From: Capronia americana
Taxonomy: Eukaryota; Ascomycota; Eurotiomycetes; Chaetothyriales; Herpotrichiellaceae
Direction: 5' to 3'
Length of the DNA stretch: 64,000 nt
Assembly (NCBI GenBank): GCA_016110215.1
Contig: JADWQD010000006.1
Coordinates: 868,001-932,000, forward strand
Part shown: positions 43,555 through 54,170 of the stretch, one piece after another
How positions within the stretch are numbered: the stretch's first letter is position 1
How the letters are laid out: each line of letters opens with the position of its first letter
Translations under genes and position numbers: made by a program
The notes under the pieces: model-generated
Told to the model about the DNA's origin: nothing
Database searches by the model: none
The model's input: the letters and a program-made list of their open reading frames with translations, nothing else

Positions 43555-46500
43555 GGCCGCGCCCCGGGGGGGAGAAGGGCATACCTCGTGGGCTGGGTGA
43601 ACCGATATTTCGTCGTGGAGGTGCACAGTGACCTTGAGCCATGGAAAAGCGGTGCAAACCGAACTGCAAAAACTGCAGACTGTAAAGAATGGTGGGTGCA
43701 TGGCTGGATGACCCAGTCAGGCCGTGCGTGCATGCGGGAAAAAGTGACCGACCATTCAGGCAGTCAGTAACCGGGAGGGAATGAAAAAGCCCATACAGTC
43801 CAGTCCAGTCCAGTCCAGTACAGACCATATCGATCCAAGTTCCGAACAACAGGCGACGCGCACGAGCAACTTATTCACGTACTCTGCATGTATGTATGTA
43901 TGGTACGTCCTCCACGTGCGGGTATCGAGTCCACATGGGCTTTAGAACGAGCCCAGGACAAGCCCTCACCCACAGTACCGTGCATACCGTGCGTACGGTA
44001 CTTGAATATACTGCATCTTTCGTTGCCTCGCCTGTGGTTAATCCTGTAGGAGATGATATTCAGAGGAGCAGGGTAACGACGAGGGAGGATTATTGTACGG
44101 CAGCGACAGACACGTCGGCTAAGGCGGTCAGGCCAGGTCAGGGTGGCGAACGAAAGAGGACGAGACAAGGTCCAGCTGGTGCTTAGGACAAGCAATGCAG
44201 TTACCCGTGAACCGGTATGGCTGAGGGAAGAGCTCGCTAAGGATTGAAGCAGGTTGGTGTATCTGCGCTTATGTAGGTGTCTCTGGGTTCTCCATAGTAG
44301 TATACAGTTGCTAATTTAGCTGCCGGGATCGTCACCGTAGGAAAAGCCAAAAGATACGATGGGAAAGAGATACATGAACTTCGAAAGTGCTGATCAAGAA
44401 TCTGTCGCTTGCTTTCGACTGAGTCTGTCTAGTGGGTCCGGTCCGTTGTCGATCAGCCAGCTCTTGTCCTGTTGGGCTGGAGGTCGACCGCACTAGACGG
44501 TGACAAGCAGGTTGTATTGGCAACTGGATGAGCTCGAGGCGTAATATTTTGGTGGCAGTCGCTGTTTCGAGGCCATGGCTGAGGCAGCCGCATTGGACCG
44601 TGACAAGACGATGAACAGGCAGTGTAAATCAAATGGATCCCGGTGGACACCACTCGAGTTCCCTTCTGCAGCTCGCCCACCTGATTCTGGCGAAGGACTG
44701 ACTTAGCTGAAAACCGAAAATATCAAAATCTTGAGTAACTCTCGCCTTGGTCCCTCCTTCGACAACTTGTTCAAAGCACAGAGAACATGGATTTGCACCT
44801 AATCAAGAGATATCAATAGCCATAATGGTGCTGAAGCTGACGTGACATCGAGGGCTGTCATCATGGAGCGAATATCAGGGCAAATGACCGAAATCTCAAA
44901 GATGGTGATTTCAAGGACAGAATACGCCCATCAATCTCAGCGCTTAGAGCGGTGGACATGACGCGCGCTTCATGGGACCGCCAGCAGATGAGAGGCACGG
45001 ACATCACCAAGGTCCAATGAGACGGAAAGAAAATGGAAAAGTACGTGGCTCTGCTGCTGATGCATTCCCCTGGCCGGGTTGGCGAAGGCGACCGAGATCA
45101 GCACCGACGATGTCACAGAGAGCGAGTGGAAAGCGTGGACATGCCCCATGCTCTCCAAAGGGGACGGGACCAACAGAACGCATGCAACGTGTGGTCGATC
45201 GAGGTAGGACAGATGACAACAGGAAGGGCGAGGAGGCAGGGTCGATCAAAGGTGGACTGAAAGTAGATCCTGGTCAGCAGCATCTTTGAAGCGACTACGC
45301 AGTTATACTGACCTCTGACCTCTTTCACAGCCATCTGAGGAGAAGTAAAGCAAAGCCATCAGGGAATATCCGAGAGTCTGCGTGAGAACATCATTCGTAC
45401 TTTTCAGCTCACCTCCGCCTGAGAACACCGTCACTTTCAGCTCATGTCTGCAATGACAATCTGAGATCGGATGCGCATTGCTGGCACTGCCGTGGTTGAT
45501 CAACCTATGACTCACTCAGCCCATTCATGTGCGCGGTGATATTTTGAGCGGTGGGACGAGCATGGACGAGGGAGGTCAATATTAGCAACAGCCTCGTGTG
45601 CAGAGAGCTGGATTTGTCCTCGTGTTGACGTGCAGTGCACCGGGAAAGGATCGTGTTATACGAGGTTGCACTTGCCCGTTTGAGTTGTGCGCAGGCATTG
45701 TGCGTGAATAACTCGGGTCGGAACGGCCATCCAGGTGCACAAGTCGCTCGAGAAAAGGGGCACGCCCACGCTGCATATCTCGGCCGGCAACAGCTGTCGC
45801 CTATGCCCCTGTGGATATGGTTCCTTCCGAGAGGGGCCCGCCTAGCTGCAAGGAATGGCGCCTACTCGTGCGCGATAGGGGCGAGAGGCCACCCCCAGCC
45901 CACAAAACGCGGCGGTGGCGGCCGGGCTCGTCCACTCACAGCGCAGCGACGCGGAAATCCATGATTGTTCCACAGGGAAATGCGTCGTATTCACGTATAC
46001 CATTCCCACCTCGTTTGCTTGTTATGGCTACAGTGACGGTGCCGGCGGTGTCTAAACCCAACCCAGGTGCGAAAGCGACAGCCTAGGCTTCGACGCCGTC
46101 TTGTTTAATTCGCCAAGTCCACCGCGCGAATCATTGATTCAGATTGCGAGCAGCAATCTGGGCTTCCGGCTCCGTATCCCACTCGGGAAGAGAGTTTTTA
46201 TCCGCCTTGCCTGCTGCCTGATATCATATACAGTAGTAGTGACTTGCTCGCTGAAGTTATTGTGACCACGGAGTCCAGCCTGGTGGCATTTCCGAGTTGC
46301 TTGTCTTGTGCACCGTTGCTCCGTTTTCGACCGAACTTTATCTTCATGTCGACATCAACATACATACCAACTTGTTCTTCACACTTCTTCAGCCTTCAGC
46401 TCTTCATTCACACCTACTAGTCCTTGCCCTCAAGGTTCACTTATTGTAATTTCTTTAATCCCTTCGGCCGGCAATATTTTTCTTCCTTTCGACAATCGGA

Positions 46501-46591
46501 TCGCTCGACTTCCCTCCCGCGTGGTCTGGCTTCCAGACACCGACCGCGGCACATATTTCCCATGCACTGTTGATAGATCGCCATAACAAAA
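43555..46591. other. 3-kb region between MFS and ABC transporter genes
   Basis: No gene can be supported. A (CAGTC)n array lies at 43796-43820. Around 43975-44001 there are overlapping repeats of ACCGTGC and GTACGGTAC. The last 400 bp before 46592 are C/T-rich and probably form the promoter and leader of the ABC transporter. Confidence 0.5.
43796..43820. repeat. (CAGTC)n pentanucleotide array
   Basis: Four perfect CAGTC units plus one CAGTA, followed by CAG. The unit is the reverse complement of the pentamer in the array at 52814-52880. Confidence 0.85.
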
Positions 46592-49500
46592 ATGACGAGT
46601 CCGCTGATGAACTACGACCGAAGTCGTCGCATGTCTGGTGCTTCCCCCCAAAACCCAGCTGCAGACTATCCATACAACGACAAAACATTTTCTCCTGGTG
46701 GGGGACCGTTGGTCCGCGACGACGAAGATGAAAACAAAGAAATCCGGCACCTTGCGCGTCAGTATTCACGGGCCTCGGGTACCGAACCGCTATTCCACCC
46801 GTTCGACGCGTCTGGCGCCGGCTCTGAAATCGATCCGAACTCGGACAATTTCAATGGCAGGGCGTGGACGAAAGCCATGCTCAGGCTACAGAAGCAGTCA
46901 GGCCAAGAAAATGTCGGTCGAACTGCTGGCGTTGCTTTCCGGAACCTGTCTGCCTTCGGCTATACCAAAGGCAGCGATTTTCAGAAGACTGTCGACAACT
47001 ATCCCCTTGCCCTGATGGATATGGCCCGTGGTCTTGTCGGCAACAAAGGCCATCGCGTGGACATTCTGCGAAACTTTGAAGGCGTTGTGCAGCCCGGCGA
47101 AATGCTTGTTGTGCTGGGACCTCCGGGATCCGGTTGTTCGACATTCCTGAAGACCATCACCGGCGAAACTCATGGCTTCAACCTCAGCGACGACTCGTAT
47201 ATCAACTATCAGGGCATCAGCTACAAGCAAATGCACAAGAACTTCAAGGGTGAAGCTATCTATACGGCCGAACAAGACGTCCATTTCCCCATGATGACCG
47301 TTGGCGACACTCTGCTGTTCGCTGCCCAGGCTCGGACGCCGCAGAACCTGCAGTTACCGCAAGGTATCACCAAGAAAATGTATGCAGCCCACCTGCGGGA
47401 CGTGGTCATGGCCACGTTCGGCATCAGACACACCATCAACACCAAAGTGGGCAACGACTTCGTCAGAGGCGTCAGTGGTGGTGAGAGGAAGCGAGTTTCC
47501 ATCGCAGAGGCAACTCTCAGCAATGCGCCGCTGCAGTGTTGGGATAACAGTACTCGAGGCCTTGATTCTGCAAATGCCATTGAATTTTGCAAGACCCTGC
47601 GGACTTCGACGGATTTGAATCAAACGACTGCGGCTGTGGCCATCTATCAGTCTCCGCAGAGTGCCTATGACTATTTCGACAAGGTCATAGTCCTGTACCA
47701 AGGTCGGCAAATCTTTTTCGGCCGTACCACTGAAGCCCAGAAGTATTTTGAAGACATGGGGTTTGAGTGTGCGAAGCGTCAGACGGTTCCGGACTTTCTC
47801 ACCTCGATGACCAATCCGATCGAGCGCCTGGTCAAGAAGGGATACGAATCGCAGGTGCCTCGGACTCCCGACGACTTTGCCGAACGATGGCATAACAGCG
47901 AGGCACGAAAGAGAATGCTAGCCGAGCTCGACGAATTTGAGCAAGCCAATCCGATCGGTGGGCCTAACCTTGAAGCCTTCCAGCAGTCCCGTCGCATCCA
48001 GCAGTCGAGGGCTCAGCGGCCGTCCTCCCCTTACACGCTTTCCTACGGCGGCCAAGTTAAGTTGTGCGTATGGAGAGGCTGGAAGCGACTGCTGGACGAC
48101 CCTGCGATTACTCTGACACAACTGTTTGCAAACTGTATCAACGCCCTTGTCGTGTCTTCGCTGTTCTATAACCTGCCGTCGAATAGCGACTCTCTGCGGT
48201 CTCGAAGCTCTCTCGTCTTCTTTGCGGTCTTGCTGAATGCCTTCGGCAGCGCCCTTGAAATCCTGACCCTGTACGCCCAACGACCAATTGTCGAGAAACA
48301 CCAACGGTACGCACTCTATCACCCTTCGGCCGAAGCTTTTGCGTCGATGTTGTGCGACATACCTTCAAAAATCCTCAACACCATCGGATTCAACTTGATC
48401 CTCTACTTCATGACGAACCTGCGACGCACACCGGGCGCCTTTTTCTTCTTCCTCTTCATGTCCTTCATCTTGACACTCACGATGAGCATGTTGTTTCGGT
48501 TCATTGCCTCAGTTTCAAGATCTTTGGTGGAAGCTTTGGTCCCTACGGCCATCCTAATGGTGTCTATTGTCGTTTATACGGGTAAGCCTTTCAATTGCTG
48601 TCGCTAGGATTTTACTCTGGTCATCCTGTTGGTCTAACTAATGTTCCAGGTTTCGTTATCCCCGTCGATTATATGAAGGGATGGGCTCGGTGGATCAACT
48701 ACGTCAACCCTACGGCATATGGCTTCGAGAGCTTGATGATCAACGAATTCCACCACCGAGACTATGAGTGTTCGACTTTTGTCCCACCGGCGCCTCAGTT
48801 CGGAAATGGCTCCTCAATCTCTCAAATCTGCACCGTTGTCGGATCCGTTGCCGGCCAGACCGTGGTGAATGGTGACGCCTACATCAACATTTCTTACAAG
48901 TATTTTGCGGCGCACAAGTGGCGAAATGTTGGCATTACATTTGCCTTTATGATATTCCTCTGCCTTGCATACCTCGTTGCAACCGAGACCGTCACCGCCA
49001 AGAAGTCGAAGGGCGAGGTTCTTCTCTTCCGCAGAGGACACAAGCCGGCATTTCTGAAAGAAAAAGCATCGGATACGGAGTCGCAGGGTTCTGACCCTAA
49101 CCTCGCTGCTCTGACAAGGAAGCAAACCATGGATGAACAATTGACACGCCAAGTTAGTGCTGTGATCCAAAAACAGACAGCCATCTTCCAATGGAAAGAT
49201 GTTTGTTACGACATCAAGATCAAGGGTAAACCTCGTCGGATTTTGGATCATGTTGATGGCTGGGTTAAGCCGGGGACAATGACTGCGCTCATGGTATGCT
49301 TGATGGAAACACCACGAGATTCGAAACACTGCTGACCTGCTTTAGGGCGTCTCCGGTGCCGGTAAAACCACACTGCTCGACTGTCTCGCAACTCGTGTTA
49401 CAATGGGTATCATCACCGGTGAAATGCTTGTCGATGGAAGACCACGAGACGAGTCCTTCCAGAGAAAGACCGGTTATGTCCAACAGCAAGATTTGCACCT

Positions 49501-51706
49501 CGAGACCAGTACAGTCCGCGAGGCCCTCCGTTTCAGTGCCCTATTACGACAACCTAGAGAAACACCCCGGTCTGAGAAGATTGCTTACGTCGAAGAGGTC
49601 ATCAAACTGCTGGATATGCAGGAATATGCCGATGCCGTGGTTGGCGTGCCTGGTGAAGGTAGGCTGACCTCGCCCGATATTCTCCTATCCTTCTTTCACC
49701 GATCAGTGCAAGACTTTTTACTTCGACGGTCTAGATGCTAACGTTGGATACCACAGGTTTGAACGTCGAACAGCGCAAGCGCCTCACAATCGGTGTTGAA
49801 CTTGCCGCGCGACCACAGTTGTTGCTCTTCCTTGACGAGCCCACTTCAGGTCTCGACTCTCAGACTTCTTGGTCCATTCTCAACCTCCTCGAAAAACTAA
49901 CCAAGGCTGGTCAAGCTATCCTCTGTACTATCCATCAGCCGTCAGCCATTCTGTTCCAGAGATTCGATCGACTGTTGTTCCTTGCTGCCGGTGGCAAGAC
50001 CGTGTACTTCGGTCCAGTCGGCAAGGACTCGCACATTTTGATTGACTACTTCCAGAGAAATGGTGCTCACGATTGCCCACCAGGCGCAAACCCGGCCGAG
50101 TACATGCTCGAGGCCATCGGAGCAGCGCCTGGTTCCCACACTGACATTGATTGGTTCCAAGTCTGGAGAGACTCGCCTGAGTACCAGGAGGTCCAGCAGG
50201 AGCTGGAGCAAATGAAGGATGAGAGATCCCAGCAGGCGCCCCCAGTGGCAGCGAGCAAGACCGAGTACTTTGAATTCGCAGCACCATTCTGGCAACAGTA
50301 CTTGGAAACTCAGAAGCGAGTCTTTGAGCAATACTGGCGAACACCGACATACGTCTATTCGAAGCTCACACTTTGCTGTCTTACGGTACGTTTTCACCAC
50401 TTGAAATCCAGGTTGTTATTGTGCTGACTTTGCGGGACCAGGGTCTGTTCATCGGCTTTTCACTCTTCAAAGCTCCAAACACGCAGCAGGGACTCAACAA
50501 CCAACTCTTCGGCATCTTCATGCTTCTGGTTCTCTTCTCTCAGCTCGTTCAACAAATCATGCCCTTGTTCGTGACACAACGCAGCCTCTACGAAGTCCGT
50601 GAGCGACCGTCGAAGACCTACTCGTGGAAGGCTTTTATGCTCTCGAACATCCTCGTTGAGCTTCCCTGGGCGACTTTGGGCGCGGTTATCCTGTTCTTTT
50701 GCTGGTACTATCCTATCGGACTGTACCAAAATGCAACATATACGAACGCCGTGACCTCGCGGGGAGCAACACAATTCTTATTTGTATGGGAGTTTATCAT
50801 GTTCAGCAGCACCTTCGCACACATGATGATTGCAGGCATCGCAACGGCTGAGACAGCGTCGAACATTGCTAACGTGCTGTTTACGCTCTGCCTGTTGTTT
50901 AACGGTGTCCTGGTCGGTCCGAAGCAAATGCCCGGATTCTGGATTTTCATGTACCGAGTCAGGTGAGTTTCCATCCCCGTGGCCATGTGTTGCACATCTT
51001 GCTTACTTGGATTAGTCCCTTCACATACCTGGTCGAAGGCCTTCTCAGCGTCGGCGTCGCCCATGCCCCTGTGACCTGCGCTACCTCAGAATACCTCCGC
51101 TTTACCGCCCCATCCGGGCAGACCTGCGGCGAATACCTCGAACCTCTCATCTCCACCGCAGGAGGCTATCTTGTCGACCCGCGCAGCAGCGACTGTCAGT
51201 TCTGCACTATCGACAACACTGATACTTTCTTATCACTTGTCAGCATTTCCTTCTCACATAGATGGCGGGACTTCGGAATTTTGCTTGTCTACATTGTCTT
51301 TAATATTTTTGCTGCGGTGGCGATCTATTGGTTGGCGAGAATGCCCAAAGGGAAGAAGTTCCAGGGCAAGGATAAAAAGGGAGATTCCGCGTTGGTGAAA
51401 ACGGAGAGTAATGTCTCTGGTGCTGAGAAGCGCGAGATCCATGCAGGTGGGGAGAAGGGTGCTACTGGTGTAAACGGTGGCCGCTCATCGCCAGGAGACT
51501 CCAGCTCCTTCAGCGACCGGACTCAAGGCGGGAAGCAAGAAGAATCTGGCATTTCAGGAGAGGTCGTTGACGCGGATGCGCACAGACAACAGGAGAAGAG
51601 ATACGAGCCTATCGTGACATCAAAGTCTGACAAGGACGAGGAAGAGGGCTCCTCGACACCGCAAAGGCCTGCGGCAGAGCGCTTCGTCACGGCGCCGGAG
51701 TTGTGA
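46592..51706 (+). CDS. Full-size PDR-type ABC-G multidrug transporter, 1595 aa
   Basis: Six exons (46592-48581, 48650-49293, 49346-49658, 49757-50385, 50442-50962, 51016-51706) join in frame to 1595 residues with the (NBD-TMD)2 order of fungal PDR pumps. NBD1 has the PDR-specific degenerate Walker A GPPGSGCST at about 176 (Cys replacing Lys), the canonical signature VSGGERKRVS at about 293, and WDNSTRGLDS. NBD2 has a canonical Walker A GVSGAGKTT, Walker B LLLFLDEPTSGLDS and a degenerate signature LNVEQRKRLTIG. Each TMD has six predicted helices; PFTYLVEGLLSVGVA marks the last extracellular segment. These pumps export drugs, sterols or plant and microbial toxins from the plasma membrane using ATP. 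A hydrophilic, Ser/Glu/Lys-rich tail of about 120 residues follows the last helix and is longer than in most PDR proteins. All five introns interrupt the second two thirds of the gene. Confidence 0.96.
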
Positions 51707-52490
51707 GATTTTTAGTCAACGCGAGTTGGGTTGTTTGCTGGTCTATGTGTACTAACATTTGAGTACCGGTGGGCTGGTTTAGACGGGCTGTAATCTCTTG
51801 CTGGACAAAAGAACCACAGGATAGACGTGACAGGTAGACGGCAGAGCCAAGGGATAGACAAAAGTCCCCCTCTACTCAGTCTGAAGAAAAGATTAGATGA
51901 ATTTCTCGGGAGTCTCAGCAGTCCTTCATCGCAGCAATGTCTCGTCTTGGTAACCGTCCGTCACTCGGGGCCGTTCACGCAAGGCTACGAGGCGGCCAAT
52001 CAACGAACGCCCCTTGTCTTCAAGACAAATCCGGAGAGGACCTCGTACCTCGTCTCGCATCCTCTCCGCAGATCATCAGCTACTCACCACGTACAAGTTA
52101 GCTTCTACCTCGATCCTGCTAGTAGCATCAGGACGCCATCCAGTTGTTGACAATCAGGGTCCCCTCAACCCTCTTCACCCAAGCTTCTATTGCACTTTTC
52201 CACCAGCTCCACACCCAACCAGTGCATTGTAGAACAGCAACCCATCTCCTATAAACTAGCTACCTTTTTGTCGAGCACGAGCTAGAGAACAGACTCAGCT
52301 ATCCTACGGACTACCCGACCCTGCCACTCCGCTTGACTCTACTTCATTTCACTTCACCTGAACGAGAGTCCTATCCTCACACTCAATTTCAAAATTACTC
52401 CGGCCCGCCCCTGAAACTCGATCAGATTCTATCTCCCTCTCTGAGCTTCCTACCCACTCGTCCCCTCAAGCCAGAACAGAAATCGGCAAA
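51707..52490. other. Intergenic region and probable OST4 leader
   Basis: The 784 bp hold the 3' UTR of the ABC transporter and the promoter of OST4. From about 52060 to 52490 the plus strand is C/T-rich with few G, typical of fungal core promoters and 5' UTRs. No gene is evident. Confidence 0.5.
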
Positions 52491-52670
52491 ATGATCACCG
52501 ACTCCCAGCTTTACTCCCTCGCCATCTTCCTCGGCAGCGCAGCAATGCTGCTGATTGTGCTATATCATTTCCTCGAAGTCAACGCCCAGGACGAGGAGTT
52601 GAGCTCCGAGCTCAAGGATGAGAAGGCCGGAGTCGGGGCTGTGAAGCCGGTGGGGCTGGAGTCTTCATGA
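52491..52670 (+). CDS. OST4: Oligosaccharyltransferase subunit Ost4, 59 aa
   Basis: A small intronless frame of 59 codons starts at an ATG in excellent context (GGCAAAATGATC). Residues 1-32 (MITDSQLYSLAIFLGSAAML, then LIVLYHFLEVNA) match the whole Ost4 mini-protein: a short luminal N-terminus and one membrane helix at about 8-27. Ost4 is a one-pass ER membrane subunit of oligosaccharyltransferase that holds Ost3/6 together with Stt3 for N-glycosylation. Yeast Ost4 is only 36 residues, so the polar tail of about 25 residues here (DEELSSELKDEKAGVG and on) is an extension. The frame is small enough to be missed by ORF callers with a 60-residue cut-off. The long C/T-rich leader upstream supports real expression. 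Confidence 0.93.
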   Translation: MITDSQLYSLAIFLGSAAMLLIVLYHFLEVNAQDEELSSELKDEKAGVGAVKPVGLESS

Positions 52671-54170
52671 GGGCACAGCCAGCATGACATATACATTTTG
52701 GGTGAAGGGGCGTGGAAGAACGACATGATCGGCTTTTATATCACACGGCGAGTCAAGAGGGTTCACTTCCACGCGGACGAGATTGAGCAGGATCATGTTG
52801 ATTGAGGAGGCCAGACCGGACTGGACTGGACTGGACTGGACTGGATCGGACTGGACTGGACTGGATCGGACTGGACAGGAACTGGAAATGCTGGGCACGA
52901 CAAGAGAGACAAAAAGAGCTAACGAGCCATACCGCTGCTATAGCCTGCGTCAGCCCCTTCCCCCCTACTTTCCCCGTTTTTACGGAGCGTGGAGAAGGAA
53001 ACGTGAGGAAGAGAAAAGAGCAAAGTGCCGACAGGGGACATCATTACAAGTCAGACCATCCAGCACAACGGCAGTAGCAGTTGCGATACCACGAGAGACG
53101 AGGACCAGAGATCAGACTACATGTACAACTCAGCAATCCACACCGCGTACCCCACGTCAAGGGCACGTCCTGTCACATCAAGCTAGTTCATCTCAACTCT
53201 AGGCGAGGCTGTCGAGAATTCGGGCCCTCAATATTCGATCCACCCAGCCATCGAATCGAGAGACACATCACCCACATCCAGAGGCCGAAAGGAGGAGGCT
53301 GCGATCCCGTCCAGAACGGGCGGACGAGGCATACGATGTATTGGCGGCAACACGAGGCACTGTCCGCCAAATCGCCTGTCGAGGTTCAAAACAGTCAGTC
53401 GGCCTCGACATGATGCAGACCATACGTATTAAAACATACATAGAAAGAACCATAATACCTATCCATCCATACTTTTGGTGCCTCGAAAGGTAATCAGTAT
53501 GGTACGAGTAGCTTCTGGGAGAGACGGAAGTGATGTGAGCAGTACAATACTGTAGCACCCTGCATATCCTATGATAGTAGTAGGAGACCTAAGATTCCGA
53601 TACTGTCGCACGTAACAGTATCATGTCCTACTCTGGTTACGTAGTTGTTAGGCACCGTCTCAGCGTCAACAACTATTATTTCCTACCGTATACCGAGTTC
53701 CGAGTACGGAATATACCTAGGTAAGTACGAGCACAGTACTGATGCTTACAGGAGGATCGGCCTGGTGTACGTTTGGCGGAGATAGGGTACTCTACCTGGT
53801 CTTATGGATGTTCCTTGCTGGACATTGGCAAGTTGCCGTCCGGGCTCCTGATATTTCATGTTCATGGTCATGTTCATATCTGTGCGAATCCAAGAGGGGT
53901 GCTTGGTGGTACAACCTCAAGTTACCGCTTCGATACGATAATCCGGAAGTCCAGCTCTGTGGTACTGCTTGTCGTGACACTCCGTCAAAAGATTCTGCTC
54001 CGGCATGGTCGTCAGTTTGACCTTCATTCCATCTCAATGGAATGCTGGGTGTCGCGGGTAGTCTTGCACAACGACACTGATCGCAAATTGCGTAAGGGCA
54101 TTAACGAATTCCAACATGCCCTCGGAGAGACATGCCTGGTGTCGCCTTTCTCATGCAACACGCCCTGCAA
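52671..54170. other. 1.5-kb intergenic region with a pentanucleotide array
   Basis: The interval lies between OST4 (plus) and the C2H2 protein gene (minus), so it holds two 3' UTRs. Apart from the array at 52814-52880, nothing is recognised. Short tracts with many TAC/GTA steps (53560-53750) have no coding support. Confidence 0.5.
52814..52880. repeat. (ACTGG)n pentanucleotide array with higher-order 20-bp period
   Basis: About 13 pentamers. Most are ACTGG, and every fourth unit in the second half is ATCGG, giving a 20-bp super-unit (ACTGG x3 plus ATCGG) repeated twice. The array begins and ends with diverged units (ACCGG, ACAGG). It lies 144 bp downstream of the OST4 stop. Confidence 0.9.

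Noticed and set aside
46264..46272. Possible pleiotropic drug response element upstream of the ABC transporter (ACCACGGAG)
   Set aside because: It differs from TCCACGGA at the first base, is a single copy, and such short matches are expected by chance.
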